DNA of 64,000 nucleotides from NCBI RefSeq assembly GCF_010730955.1, contig NZ_AP022577.1:4216001-4280000 (forward strand), read 5' to 3'. This document shows positions 8,354-16,397 of this stretch, piece by piece (position 1 is the first letter of the stretch; each line of letters opens with the position of its first letter). A program made the position numbers and the translations under genes. This DNA comes from Mycolicibacterium aubagnense. Lineage in GTDB: Bacteria > Actinomycetota > Actinomycetes > Mycobacteriales > Mycobacteriaceae. The notes under the pieces are model-generated. The model saw nothing but the letters and a program-made list of their open reading frames with translations. It searched no databases and had not been told where the DNA came from.

Positions 8354-8735
8354 CCAGGTGCCGGCGCCGCTCGCCGATGATCAGGTGCGTCTGGTGGTCG
8401 AAGTGTTCCGGATGCTTGCCGACCCGACGCGCGTCCATCTCCTGTGGGCGCTGAGTGGTTCCGAGCTGTCGGTGAACGAGTTGGCGGAGCGCGTCGGCAA
8501 GCCGGCGCCGTCGGTGTCACAGCACCTTGCGAAGCTCCGGATGGCCCGCCTGGTGCAGACGCGCCGTTCCGGGACGTCGATCTTCTACAGCCTGGAGAAC
8601 GAGCACGTCCACCAACTGGTGGTGGATGCGGTACACAACGCCGAGCATGCCGGTCCGGGTGTGCCGGCGCACCATCGGCAGGACCCCGATGTGCGGAGCC
8701 TGGATGCCGGTACGCGGAAGGTCCAGCGACGGTGA
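8340..8735 (+). CDS. kmtR: KmtR-like ArsR/SmtB nickel/cobalt sensor
   Basis: A 131-residue winged-helix repressor. The recognition helix region reads KPAPSVSQHLAKLRMARL (about 59-76). The C-terminus holds NEH, AEH and HH groups (about 95-119), which match in spacing the His/Glu ligands reported for M. tuberculosis KmtR. Overall wording (VVEVFRMLAD, SVNELAERVGKPAPSV, NAEHAGPG) follows that protein as remembered. It should release DNA on Ni(II)/Co(II). Its stop overlaps the GTG of the CDF exporter (8732-8735), so sensor and pump are translationally coupled. Start chosen at ATG 8340 because it sits inside the operator palindrome. Confidence 0.85.
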   Translation: MNADNQVPAPLADDQVRLVVEVFRMLADPTRVHLLWALSGSELSVNELAERVGKPAPSVSQHLAKLRMARLVQTRRSGTSIFYSLENEHVHQLVVDAVHNAEHAGPGVPAHHRQDPDVRSLDAGTRKVQRR

Positions 8736-9709
8736 GCGGGCTGCACGACCATGACCATGCGCACGACCATGACCATGGCCTCTGGGGCGCGGTGAAGGGC
8801 ATTTTCGCCCCGCACTCGCACGACGCGGCGGACAGCGTGGACAGTGCGCTGGAATCGAGCGCCGCCGGTATCCGGGCAGTGAAGATCAGCCTGCTGGTGC
8901 TCGGGCTCGCCGCCCTGGTGCAGGTCGTCATCGTCGTGATGTCGGGGTCGGTGGCCTTGGCTGCTGACACGATTCACAACTTCTCCGACGCACTCACCGC
9001 GGTGCCGCTGTGGATCGCATTTGCGTTGGGCGCCAAGTCCGCGACCCGCCGTTATACCTATGGCTTCGGCCGGGTGGAGGACCTCGCCGGGCTGTTCGTG
9101 GTCGCGATGATCACGCTGTCGGCGATCATCGCCGGCTATGAGGCGGTGCAGCGATTGATCCACCCGCAGGTCATCGATCACGTGGGGTGGGTGGCGCTGG
9201 CCGGGCTGGTTGGTTTCCTCGGGAACGAGACGGTGGCGGTCTATCGCATCCGGGTGGGTCGTCAGATCGGTTCGGCGGCGCTGGTCGCCGACGGTGTGCA
9301 CGCCCGGACGGACGGTTTCACCTCACTGGCAGTGCTTTTCGGCGCCGGCGGCGTGGCGCTGGGCTATCCGCTGGCGGACCCGATCGTCGGGTTGCTCATC
9401 ACGGTCGCGATCCTGGCAGTGCTGCGCACCGCGGTGCGAGATGTGTTCCGCCGCTTGCTCGATGGCGTCGATCCGGCCCTCGTGGACACCGCCGAGCGGT
9501 CCCTGGCTGCCGAACCCGGTGTGCGCTCGGTGCACAGTGTGCGGATGCGCTGGCTGGGCCACCGCCTGCATGCCGACGTCGAACTCGACCTCGATCCGGA
9601 TCTCAGCCTGGCGCAGGCCCACCAGATCGCCCACGACGCCGAGCATCACCTGGTCCACGCAGTGCCGAAGCTCACGACGGCGCTGATTCACGCATATCCC
9701 GCACGCTAG
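8732..9709 (+). CDS. Cation diffusion facilitator metal exporter
   Basis: The 325-residue protein starts with a His/Asp-rich metal-catching tail (HDHDHAHDHDHG). Six membrane helices follow, with the HxxxD/DxxxD metal-site motifs DTIHNFSD (about 76) and DGVHARTD (about 189). The cytoplasmic C-terminal domain ends in HADVELDLDP. CDF pumps exchange divalent metals for protons. Coupling to the KmtR-like gene implies nickel/cobalt, possibly zinc. In M. tuberculosis KmtR is reported to control the unlinked cdf gene Rv2025c; here they are adjacent. The stop overlaps the convergent SnoaL-like gene by four bases. Confidence 0.9.
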   Translation: MSGLHDHDHAHDHDHGLWGAVKGIFAPHSHDAADSVDSALESSAAGIRAVKISLLVLGLAALVQVVIVVMSGSVALAADTIHNFSDALTAVPLWIAFALGAKSATRRYTYGFGRVEDLAGLFVVAMITLSAIIAGYEAVQRLIHPQVIDHVGWVALAGLVGFLGNETVAVYRIRVGRQIGSAALVADGVHARTDGFTSLAVLFGAGGVALGYPLADPIVGLLITVAILAVLRTAVRDVFRRLLDGVDPALVDTAERSLAAEPGVRSVHSVRMRWLGHRLHADVELDLDPDLSLAQAHQIAHDAEHHLVHAVPKLTTALIHAYPAR

Positions 9710-10137
9710 AGGCGAATCGCGCCGAGCTGGCGCAGTTGGGTCAAGGTGTCGACCACACCCCAGACCTCGGCGATCTGTCCGTCGGAGAACCGGATGATGA
9801 ATATCTCCTCGTATACAACGGCTTTCCCGGTCGGTGCGAGGCCGCGGTACTCGCCGCGGTGCGTCCCGGTCACCGTCTGGCGCGAGGCGATCTTGTCGTG
9901 GTCGACGATGGTGTCGTCGACCATGACGTGGATGTCGGGGAACGCCCGCAGGAGCAAGCGCCAGATCTGCTTCATCGTTTCGGGGCCGGACCCCGCCGTC
10001 AGCGGCGAGTGAACCACGGCGTCGGGCAGGAAGACTTCGTCGATGGTGCTCGCGATGTCGTCGATGTCGCCGCTGTTACAGCTGCAGTGGAATCGTTCGA
10101 AGGTTGCGATGTTGGTGCTCGTGGGTGTCGTGGACAC
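9706..10137 (-). CDS. SnoaL-like / ester-cyclase fold protein
   Basis: A 143-residue protein of the NTF2-like fold. The motifs IDEVFLPDAVVHSP (about 33), MKQIWRLLLRAFPDIHVMVDD (about 56-76) and the closing IAEVWGVVDTLTQLRQLGA match the SnoaL-like polyketide-cyclase/ester-cyclase family. The family includes cyclases, isomerases and proteins with no known reaction, so the function is open. It converges on the CDF gene with a four-base overlap and is separated from the NmtR unit by a possible 48-codon frame. Confidence 0.8.
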   Translation of the reverse strand: MSTTPTSTNIATFERFHCSCNSGDIDDIASTIDEVFLPDAVVHSPLTAGSGPETMKQIWRLLLRAFPDIHVMVDDTIVDHDKIASRQTVTGTHRGEYRGLAPTGKAVVYEEIFIIRFSDGQIAEVWGVVDTLTQLRQLGAIRL

Positions 10138-10158
10138 GCGTTCTCCTTGCCTCGCGAA

Positions 10159-10305
10159 TTACGTCGACTGTCGCAGTGATGGTTGGACGACCGCGTAGCC
10201 GGCATCTGCAGTGATGCACCCCTCGGCGAGGTCGAAGAGTGTGCGCACTGAATCGGAGTTCGGCTCGGCTATCGCTGCCCGCAGGTATGCGGTGCCGGTG
10301 TCCAC
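10159..10305 (-). CDS. Possible 48-residue protein downstream of nmtR
   Basis: A GTG at 10305, seven bases after the NmtR stop on the same strand, opens a frame ending TAA with the plausible sequence TGTAYLRAAIAEPNSDSVRT followed by LFDLAEGCITADAGYAV. The composition looks protein-like (helical, charged) and the frame differs from NmtR. No good ribosome site is seen, so it may be a remnant or chance frame. Confidence 0.35.
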   Translation of the reverse strand: MDTGTAYLRAAIAEPNSDSVRTLFDLAEGCITADAGYAVVQPSLRQST

Positions 10306-10312
10306 CGGCAGG

Positions 10313-10675
10313 TCAGCCGGCGTCGCCCGCACGGTCCGCCAGCCCCAGTCGCAGGTGCTCGCTGTGGTAGACGGCCTCGTCCAGCAGTTGCGCGACGTGA
10401 TTGTCGTACAGGCTGTAGACGATGCTGCGGCCACTGCGAGTGCCGGTCACGAGCCCGAGGTTGCGCAGCAGCCGGAGCTGGTGGGAGACGAGGGACTGTT
10501 CCAGTCCGATCGCGTCGGCGAGGTCGGTGACGGAGCAAGCGCCTTGGCGCAGCTCGGTGAGGATCATCAACCGGCTCGGGGTAGCGAGCGCCTGCAACGT
10601 CGTGGCCACCTGAGCTGCGGCGTCGGCGTCGAGACGCCCGGTCGGGCGATCACGCCCCTCGACACCATGTCCCAT
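10313..10675 (-). CDS. nmtR: NmtR-like ArsR/SmtB nickel/cobalt sensor
   Basis: The 120-residue repressor opens with MGHGVEG, the N-terminal Gly-His arm that ligates nickel in NmtR. It has the recognition helix EQSLVSHQLRLLRNLG (about 59-74) and the C-terminal helix YDNHVAQLLDEAVYHSEH carrying the Asp/His ligands. The histidines further on in the M. tuberculosis protein (remembered as H109 and H116) appear as R and A here. It is transcribed divergently from ctpJ and should repress it from the palindrome between them; metal binding lifts repression. Confidence 0.9.
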   Translation of the reverse strand: MGHGVEGRDRPTGRLDADAAAQVATTLQALATPSRLMILTELRQGACSVTDLADAIGLEQSLVSHQLRLLRNLGLVTGTRSGRSIVYSLYDNHVAQLLDEAVYHSEHLRLGLADRAGDAG

Positions 10676-10700
10676 CGTCCCAGTGTACTAAGACACACAC

Positions 10701-10716
10701 ATGAAGACGTATTCAT
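10701..10716. promoter_or_regulatory. Probable NmtR operator between nmtR and ctpJ
   Basis: ATGAA (10701-10705) and TTCAT (10712-10716) form an inverted repeat in the 83-base AT-richer gap between the divergent genes. ArsR-family operators in actinobacteria commonly have ATGAA/TTCAT-type arms. Confidence 0.55.
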
Positions 10717-10758
10717 TTATTCTGATAACGTTGTTTGCATGCTTTTGCGAGGTGCATC

Positions 10759-12690
10759 GTGGCGACGGTGACTCAGGCCGACCGGCCGGCGGCGGCCGGC
10801 GTGGCGGTGAACCGGTTGCGTCGCGGCTGGTTCAATCTTCCCGAGATGCGCTGGGCTGCAGCGGCTCTGGCCATCTTCCTGGTCGGGCTGCTGGTGCAGC
10901 TGACCGGCGGCCCGGCGTGGGTGTGGTGGGTGCTGTATCTGGCCTGCTACGTGACCGGCGGCTGGGAACCGGCCCTGGCCGGATTGCAGGCCCTACGGGA
11001 AAAGACCCTCGATGTCGACCTGCTGATGGTCGTCGCCGCGATCGGTGCGGCGTCCATCGGTCAGGTCACCGACGGTGCTCTGCTGATCGTCATCTTCGCG
11101 ACCTCCGGTGCCCTCGAAGCGCTGGCGACGGCTCGTACCGAGGATTCGGTCCGAGGTCTGCTGGACCTCGCCCCCGACACCGCGACGCGATTGACGGGCG
11201 GCGGTGAGCAGGTGGTGCCAGCCGCGGAGTTGGAGATCGGCGACGTGGTTCTGGTGCGGCCCGGGGAGCGGATCTCCGCCGACGCCACGGTGATCGACGG
11301 CGCGAGCGAGGTCGACCAGGCGACCATCACGGGCGAACCGCTGCCGGTCGACAAGGTCGTTGGTGACGCGGTGTTCGCCGGAACCCTCAACGGCACGGGG
11401 GCCTTGCGGATCCGGGTGGACCGCCGGGCTGCTGACTCGGTGGTCGCACGTATCGCCGCGCTGGTCGAAGAAGCATCCCAGACCAAGGCGCGCACCCAGC
11501 TGTTCATCGAGAAGGTCGAGCAGCGCTACTCGATCGGCATGGTCACCGTCACCCTCGCGGTGTTCGTAATCCCGCTGCTGGCAGGCGAATCGGTGCGGGA
11601 GGCGCTGCTGCGGGCGATGACGTTCATGATCGTCGCGTCCCCGTGCGCGGTGGTACTGGCCACGATGCCGCCGCTGTTGGCGGCGATCGCCAATGCCGGA
11701 CGTCACGGCGTGCTGGTCAAGTCGGCGGTGGTGATGGAACAACTCGGTGCGACGACCCGGGTGGCCTTCGACAAGACCGGAACGTTGACGCGTGGCACCC
11801 CGGTGCTTGCGCAAATCCACGTGCTGGCAGGTGATTTCACCGAGGAACGCGTACTGACGCTGGTGGCGGCAGCCGAGCATCCCAGCGAGCACCCGGTGGG
11901 TGCGGCCATCGTTCGTGCCGCACAGGCGCGTGGCCTGGCGCTGCCGCGCGTCGCCGACTTCGTCGCAGAACCCGGCCGCGGAGTCCGGGCAACCGTTGAC
12001 GGCCTGGCGATCAGCGTGACCTCTCCCGCGGCCGCTGCGGATAGCACTGCGGCAGCAGCAGTCGAACAGGGCGGCCACACCGCAGTGGTCGTCGCGGTCG
12101 AGGGTCGCACTGTCGCTGTCCTCGGATTGACCGACCAACTGCGCCTCGATGCCGCGTCGACGGTCTCGGCGGTCACGGCCGCGACCGGTCGCCAACCAGT
12201 GCTGATCACCGGCGACAACTATTCTGCCGCAAGACAATTGGCCGACGCAGTCGGCATCGCCGAGGTTCGCGCCGGACTGCTGCCGCACGACAAGGTCGAC
12301 GCGGTCCGGGACCTGCAGGCCGATGGCAGTCGGCTGGCCATGGTCGGTGACGGCATCAACGACGCGCCCGCGCTGGCTGCCGCGAATGTCGGTATCGCGA
12401 TCGGCGGCGCCGGAGCGGACCTGACGTTGCAGACCGCCGACGCGGTCGTCATCGGCGACGAGCTGCGTGCCATCCCGGCCGTGATCGCGCTGTCCCGCCG
12501 AGCCCGCCGCGTGGTGATGGCCAACCTGGCCATCGCGGCGACATTCATTGCCGTGCTGGTGGTCTGGGACCTGGTCGGAATACTGCCCCTGCCATTGGGT
12601 GTGGCCGGCCACGAGGGTTCGACGATCATCGTCGGGCTCAACGGGCTGCGGCTGCTACGGCGCGGCGCGTGGGGTGTACCCGCAAGTTGA
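10759..12690 (+). CDS. ctpJ: CtpJ-like P1B-4-type metal-exporting ATPase
   Basis: The 643-residue pump lacks an N-terminal metal-binding domain. It has the SPC transport motif at residues 294-296, the phosphorylation motif DKTG at 338, TGEP near 193, the GDGIND hinge near 533 and a final-helix motif GHEGSTIIVGLNGL. SPC in helix 4 with HEG(G/S)T in the last helix defines the P1B-4 Co/Ni group. It is divergent from nmtR, as in M. tuberculosis Rv3743c/Rv3744. GTG 10759 is chosen because it follows the operator region; the in-frame ATG at 10735 would leave a longer, non-conserved start. Confidence 0.9.
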   Translation: MATVTQADRPAAAGVAVNRLRRGWFNLPEMRWAAAALAIFLVGLLVQLTGGPAWVWWVLYLACYVTGGWEPALAGLQALREKTLDVDLLMVVAAIGAASIGQVTDGALLIVIFATSGALEALATARTEDSVRGLLDLAPDTATRLTGGGEQVVPAAELEIGDVVLVRPGERISADATVIDGASEVDQATITGEPLPVDKVVGDAVFAGTLNGTGALRIRVDRRAADSVVARIAALVEEASQTKARTQLFIEKVEQRYSIGMVTVTLAVFVIPLLAGESVREALLRAMTFMIVASPCAVVLATMPPLLAAIANAGRHGVLVKSAVVMEQLGATTRVAFDKTGTLTRGTPVLAQIHVLAGDFTEERVLTLVAAAEHPSEHPVGAAIVRAAQARGLALPRVADFVAEPGRGVRATVDGLAISVTSPAAAADSTAAAAVEQGGHTAVVVAVEGRTVAVLGLTDQLRLDAASTVSAVTAATGRQPVLITGDNYSAARQLADAVGIAEVRAGLLPHDKVDAVRDLQADGSRLAMVGDGINDAPALAAANVGIAIGGAGADLTLQTADAVVIGDELRAIPAVIALSRRARRVVMANLAIAATFIAVLVVWDLVGILPLPLGVAGHEGSTIIVGLNGLRLLRRGAWGVPAS

Positions 12691-12729
12691 CGCTCGGTCG
12701 ACAACGTGAAGTAGCAGTGGTCGGCGCTG

Positions 12730-12794
12730 GGAGCTGTCGCACATCGTGACATTGTCAACATGTGGTGACAGTGTCAGCACGAGCTGACAGCTCC
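12730..12794. terminator. Inverted repeat between convergent genes
   Basis: GGAGCTGTC (12730-12738) pairs with GACAGCTCC (12786-12794), a 9-bp perfect stem with a 47-base loop containing further GTGACA/TGTCA repeats. It lies between the ends of ctpJ and the SDR gene and may act as a bidirectional terminator. Confidence 0.35.
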
Positions 12795-12840
12795 AGATCG
12801 TAAGTGCCACAGGAAGAGCCGACACGCCGATCGGCGCGTA

Positions 12841-13668
12841 TCACGACTCGTCGATGCGATGCTGGTACTCGGCCCGGGCCTTCGGGTCGAAGTCGATGAA
12901 CGTGCGGTAGGCGCCCAACTGCTTGTTGATGACGTCGCGCAGTCGGCGACCGATCAGCGGCTGTGTGTTGAGGATGGGCCCGACGATCTTCGGGACGAAG
13001 ACATCTGCGGTGGGACGGGCGACCGCATGCACGATCGCCTGAGCGACGTCGTCGGGTTGGGCCGTCGGGATGAATTTCAAGCCGGAGGTCCCGGCGATGA
13101 GCTCGGTGTTGGTGAATGACGGCATGACACAGGTGAATTGCACTCCGGTATCGGCGTATTCGACGCGGGCGGTCTCGGTCAGTGCGATGACTGCGGCCTT
13201 GGTGCCGCAGTAGGTGAGGCCACCGGGGACCGGAGTTTTGCCGGCCGATGAGGCGACGTTGATGATGTGGCCGCGGCCGCGCTCCACCATCGCAGGCAGG
13301 GCCAGGTGCATCCCATTGATGCAGCCCATGACGTTGATCTCGACAGCACGACGGTGCTTGTCGGCCGACTGGTCGAGAAAGTGCCCGATGGGCATGATTC
13401 CGGCGTTGTTGATCAGGACATCTATCGGCGCGTGCGAGGTCGCCTCTTTGTGGAATGCGGCGAAGGACTCGTAGTCGGAGACGTCGACGGGGTACGCCTC
13501 GGTACCGGGGCCGATCACGGCAGCTGCGGTGGTCGCCGACTCGAAGTCCAGATCGCCGACGATGACGGTGGCACCGCGCGCGTGCAGCGCTTTGGCTGTG
13601 GCCAGGCCGATACCCCGGCCCGCGCCGGTGATGGCGATGCGTCGTCCGCGCAGGAAACTGGCGCTCAT
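12841..13668 (-). CDS. Short-chain dehydrogenase/reductase
   Basis: A classical SDR of 275 residues: cofactor motif TGAGRGIG (about 14-21), NNAG (about 87), catalytic Ser in NVASSAG and YxxxK as YCGTK (about 153-157). Asp at the end of strand 2 (VGDLDFES) favours NAD. It oxidises or reduces an alcohol/carbonyl of unknown structure. It is divergent from the ALDH-P450 operon, with a probable operator at 13697-13716 just upstream of its ATG, so it likely supplies the alcohol-dehydrogenase step of that pathway. Confidence 0.88.
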   Translation of the reverse strand: MSASFLRGRRIAITGAGRGIGLATAKALHARGATVIVGDLDFESATTAAAVIGPGTEAYPVDVSDYESFAAFHKEATSHAPIDVLINNAGIMPIGHFLDQSADKHRRAVEINVMGCINGMHLALPAMVERGRGHIINVASSAGKTPVPGGLTYCGTKAAVIALTETARVEYADTGVQFTCVMPSFTNTELIAGTSGLKFIPTAQPDDVAQAIVHAVARPTADVFVPKIVGPILNTQPLIGRRLRDVINKQLGAYRTFIDFDPKARAEYQHRIDES

Positions 13669-13696
13669 GGTGACTCCTCGAACTGGTGATGACTTG

Positions 13697-13716
13697 AATG
13701 TAAATCAACCTACATT
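13697..13716. promoter_or_regulatory. Operator upstream of the SDR gene, shared with the TetR2 promoter
   Basis: AATGTA (13697-13702) and TACATT (13711-13716) are inverted around 8 bases. On the minus strand the core reads TGTAGGTTGATTTACA. A near-identical 16-mer, TGTAGGTTCCCTTACA, lies at 19732-19747 upstream of the second TetR gene. Confidence 0.65.
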
Positions 13717-13732
13717 TAGTCCGCAAGAGGTC

Positions 13733-13761
13733 TTGACGCTCAGATATAACGTAAGTTATGT
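13733..13761 (+). promoter_or_regulatory. Candidate promoter with internal palindrome for the ALDH operon
   Basis: TTGACG (13733-13738) and TTATGT (13756-13761) are 17 bases apart, a reasonable -35/-10 pair. Between and over them lies ATAAC-GTAA-GTTAT (13746-13759), an inverted repeat placed where a repressor would block RNA polymerase. Confidence 0.5.
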
Positions 13762-13842
13762 TTCGATTGCCCGGCCGGCCGAGGGGTGGAGGATGATCGG
13801 CCGATTCGGAAGACAGCCTCAAAGACCTTTCAGTACAAGGAA

Positions 13843-15234
13843 ATGGCGGAGCGCATGATCGGTCCAACGGAACAGGACATCGCGTTGGTCACTGCGCTGT
13901 CCGAGGTGTTCGCCACCGGACGTACGCGTGACCTGTCGTGGCGGATTGAACAGTTGCGCGGCATCGAGCGGCTCTGTGACGAATGCGAGCAGCAGATCGT
14001 CGAGGCCCTGACCGCCGACCTCGGTCGACCCGCATTCGACGGATGGCTGGCTGATATCGCCTCAACCAAAGCCGAGGCGACGTATGCCCGCAAGCACCTC
14101 AAGAAGTGGATGCGGCAGCGACCGGTCAGGCTGCCGCTGAGCCAACTGCCGGCGCGAGGGTGGGTACAGTACGACCCGCTCGGGGTGGTGCTGGTGATCG
14201 GGCCCTGGAACTACCCCTTCTATCTGAGCGTCGGCCCGCTGGTGGCGGCCGTCGCCGCCGGCAACTGCGCCGTCGTGAAGCCGTCCGAGCTGGCCCCGAC
14301 GACATCCGAGCTCCTCGCGCGGCTGCTGCCGCAATACCTGGACCCGGAGGCGATTCGGGTCGTGAAAGGCGATGGCGACACGACACAGGCACTACTCGCG
14401 CAGGGCTTCGATCATGCGCTGTTCACCGGCGGAACCGAGGTCGGGAAGAAGATCATGGCCGGCGCGGCCCCGACACTGACCCCGGTCACGCTGGAACTCG
14501 GTGGCAAGAGCCCGGTCATTGTGACCGCGGATGCCGACATCGACGTCGCGGCCCGGCGTATCGCCTGGGTGAAGCTCCTCAACTCCGGGCAGACATGTAT
14601 CGCTCCCGATTACGTGCTGGCCGAACGGCCCATTGCCGACGAACTCGTAGCGAAGATCATCGAGAACGTCGACCGATTCCGGTCCGCAGAGGTGACGAAG
14701 GCGCAGCGAATCATCAACGACCGCCAGTTCGATCGGCTCACCGGCTTGATCGGCTCGACGACCGGCACGGTGGTGATGGGCGGTGGGGCCGATCGTGCGG
14801 CGCTGCGCATGGAACCCACCATCATCGTCGACCCCGCAGCTGACGAGCCCGTCATGACCGAGGAGATTTTCGGCCCCATCCTTCCGGTGGTGCGCGTCGG
14901 CTCCGTCGACGCGGCTGTCCGGTACGTCAACGGCAAGCCGAAACCGTTGGCGCTGTACGTGTTTACCGAGTCGACGTCGCTTGCTCGCTGCATCATCGAC
15001 GCGATTCCGTCCGGCGGTGCCGTGGTCAACCACATCGCGATGCATGTGATGGTGCCGCAGCTGCCCTTCGGCGGTGTCGGGCCGAGTGGCATGGGTGCCT
15101 ATCACGGCCGGTGGGGTTTCGAAGCCATGAGCCACCGCCGGGCCGTGCTGGCAAAGCGCAGCAACCCTGACCCCAAGCTCTTCTACCCGCCCTACACCCG
15201 GCTGGCCAGGAAGATCATGCGGAAGGTGTTCTGA
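13843..15234 (+). CDS. Aldehyde dehydrogenase
   Basis: About 463 residues of the class-3-like ALDH group, oxidising an aldehyde to an acid with NAD(P). Visible are PWNYPF (about 118), the KPSE cofactor motif, the Glu of ELGGKSP (general base) and the nucleophile Cys in NSGQTCIAPDY, plus the EEIFGPILPV motif. The short length and basic C-terminal tail (YTRLARKIMRKVF) resemble fatty-aldehyde dehydrogenases that sit on membranes. ATG 13843 follows AAGGAA; ATG 13855 and the upstream GTG 13786 are alternatives. Its TGA overlaps the ATG of the WS/DGAT remnant, and it heads the P450 operon. Confidence 0.9.
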   Translation: MAERMIGPTEQDIALVTALSEVFATGRTRDLSWRIEQLRGIERLCDECEQQIVEALTADLGRPAFDGWLADIASTKAEATYARKHLKKWMRQRPVRLPLSQLPARGWVQYDPLGVVLVIGPWNYPFYLSVGPLVAAVAAGNCAVVKPSELAPTTSELLARLLPQYLDPEAIRVVKGDGDTTQALLAQGFDHALFTGGTEVGKKIMAGAAPTLTPVTLELGGKSPVIVTADADIDVAARRIAWVKLLNSGQTCIAPDYVLAERPIADELVAKIIENVDRFRSAEVTKAQRIINDRQFDRLTGLIGSTTGTVVMGGGADRAALRMEPTIIVDPAADEPVMTEEIFGPILPVVRVGSVDAAVRYVNGKPKPLALYVFTESTSLARCIIDAIPSGGAVVNHIAMHVMVPQLPFGGVGPSGMGAYHGRWGFEAMSHRRAVLAKRSNPDPKLFYPPYTRLARKIMRKVF

Positions 15235-15387
15235 TGCGCCGCCTTTCGAGCCTGGACGCGCAGTTCTTGGCGGCAGAAACCCGCAAAGAACGAGGCTTTG
15301 GCGGATGCGTGGGAATTGATGGCGGACTTCCGCAGTGAGCTGGAAGAGCTGTCCGCCCTGATGAGCGCAGAAAGGAATTCGGAATGA
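15234..15387 (+). pseudogene. Collapsed wax ester synthase/DGAT gene (only the two ends remain)
   Basis: The ATG at 15234, overlapping the ALDH stop, opens RRLSSLDAQFLAAETRK, the usual start of a mycobacterial WS/DGAT acyltransferase. The frame then fails. One base out of frame, NEALADAWELMADFRSELEE continues to a stop at 15385-15387 that overlaps the next ATG, and this looks like the C-terminal helix of the same kind of protein. A normal gene is about 460 codons; here about 50 remain, so roughly 1.2 kb seems to have been deleted while both operon junctions stayed in place. The C-terminal match is less certain than the N-terminal one. Confidence 0.6.
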
Positions 15388-16361
15388 CAACTTCGGCTGT
15401 CCACGAGTACACCGCCGAGCTGGTGGTGCGACGACGGTTGCCCGCGGCCGACGGGGTGGTGACGTTGGAGCTTGTCGATCCGGCCGGAAATGAGCTGCCG
15501 GCATGGGAGCCGGGCGCGCACATCGACCTTCTGCTGGGCGACGGACTGGTGCGCCAGTATTCGCTGTGCGGAGACCCGCGCGTGGCCGGCGCCTGGCGAA
15601 TCGGGGTGCTACTCGACCCGAACAGCCGAGGCGGCTCGCTGCACGTACACCAGCGCCTGCGCGAAGGTGCCCCGATCCACGTTCGCGGCCCCCGCAACAA
15701 CTTTCCACTCGTCGACTCGAAGCGATACCTCTTCATCGCGGGCGGCATCGGGATCACACCAATGAAGGCGATGGCCGAGAGTGTGGAGCGCGCGGGATTC
15801 GAATGGGCCATGTTCTACCTGGGGCGATCGCGTTCGACCATGGCATTCCATCAGGAGTTGGAAGACACCTACGGCGGCCGTGTCACAGTGTGGGCCGACG
15901 ACGAGCGCGGCGGATTCTTCGACCTGGCCCACGCGCTGGCGGACCCCTCGGAAGACACACTGATCTACAGCTGCGGACCGGAGCCGCTGCTCTCGGTCGT
16001 CGAAAGTGCTTCAGCCCATTGGCCGGAAGGCAGCCTGCACATCGAACGATTCGCCGCCAAGGCGCCGTCGGCGCAGACGCCGGCCGAGGCGTTGGACCGC
16101 TACGAGGTGGTGTGCCGGCGCTCGGGAGTGACGGTCGAGGTGGCTGATGGCATGCCGATGTTGGACGCGCTAGAGGACGCCGGCATTCCGATCATGTCCT
16201 CATGTGGCGAAGGCGTCTGCGGCACCTGCCGTGCCACCGTCCTGGAAGGCACTCCTGCTCACCGAGATTCGCTTCTCACCGAAGACGAGCGTGCCCGCGG
16301 CGACGTCGTCCTGCCCTGCGTTTCTCACTCCCGTTCCGAGACCTTGGTTCTCGACCTCTGA
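15384..16361 (+). CDS. PDR-type NAD(P)H:FMN/FAD reductase with C-terminal 2Fe-2S domain
   Basis: The 325-residue electron-transfer protein has a flavin-binding barrel (RQYSLCGDP near 56), a nicotinamide domain (FIAGGIGITPMKAM near 117 and YSCGPEPLL near 195) and a plant-type ferredoxin domain whose ligands read CGEGVCGTC (about 273-281) with a last Cys near VLPCVSHS. This is the phthalate-dioxygenase-reductase order. It probably feeds electrons from NAD(P)H to the P450 encoded 36 bases downstream. Its start overlaps the pseudogene stop (ATGA). Confidence 0.92.
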   Translation: MTTSAVHEYTAELVVRRRLPAADGVVTLELVDPAGNELPAWEPGAHIDLLLGDGLVRQYSLCGDPRVAGAWRIGVLLDPNSRGGSLHVHQRLREGAPIHVRGPRNNFPLVDSKRYLFIAGGIGITPMKAMAESVERAGFEWAMFYLGRSRSTMAFHQELEDTYGGRVTVWADDERGGFFDLAHALADPSEDTLIYSCGPEPLLSVVESASAHWPEGSLHIERFAAKAPSAQTPAEALDRYEVVCRRSGVTVEVADGMPMLDALEDAGIPIMSSCGEGVCGTCRATVLEGTPAHRDSLLTEDERARGDVVLPCVSHSRSETLVLDL

Positions 16362-16397
16362 CCCCCAAATCCGTCTCGACAATCACAAGGAGTAACC

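Noticed and set aside
10735..10758. ATG 10735 as the ctpJ start
   Set aside because: It adds a Cys-containing stretch with no ribosome site next to the operator; GTG 10759 gives the family-like N-terminus.
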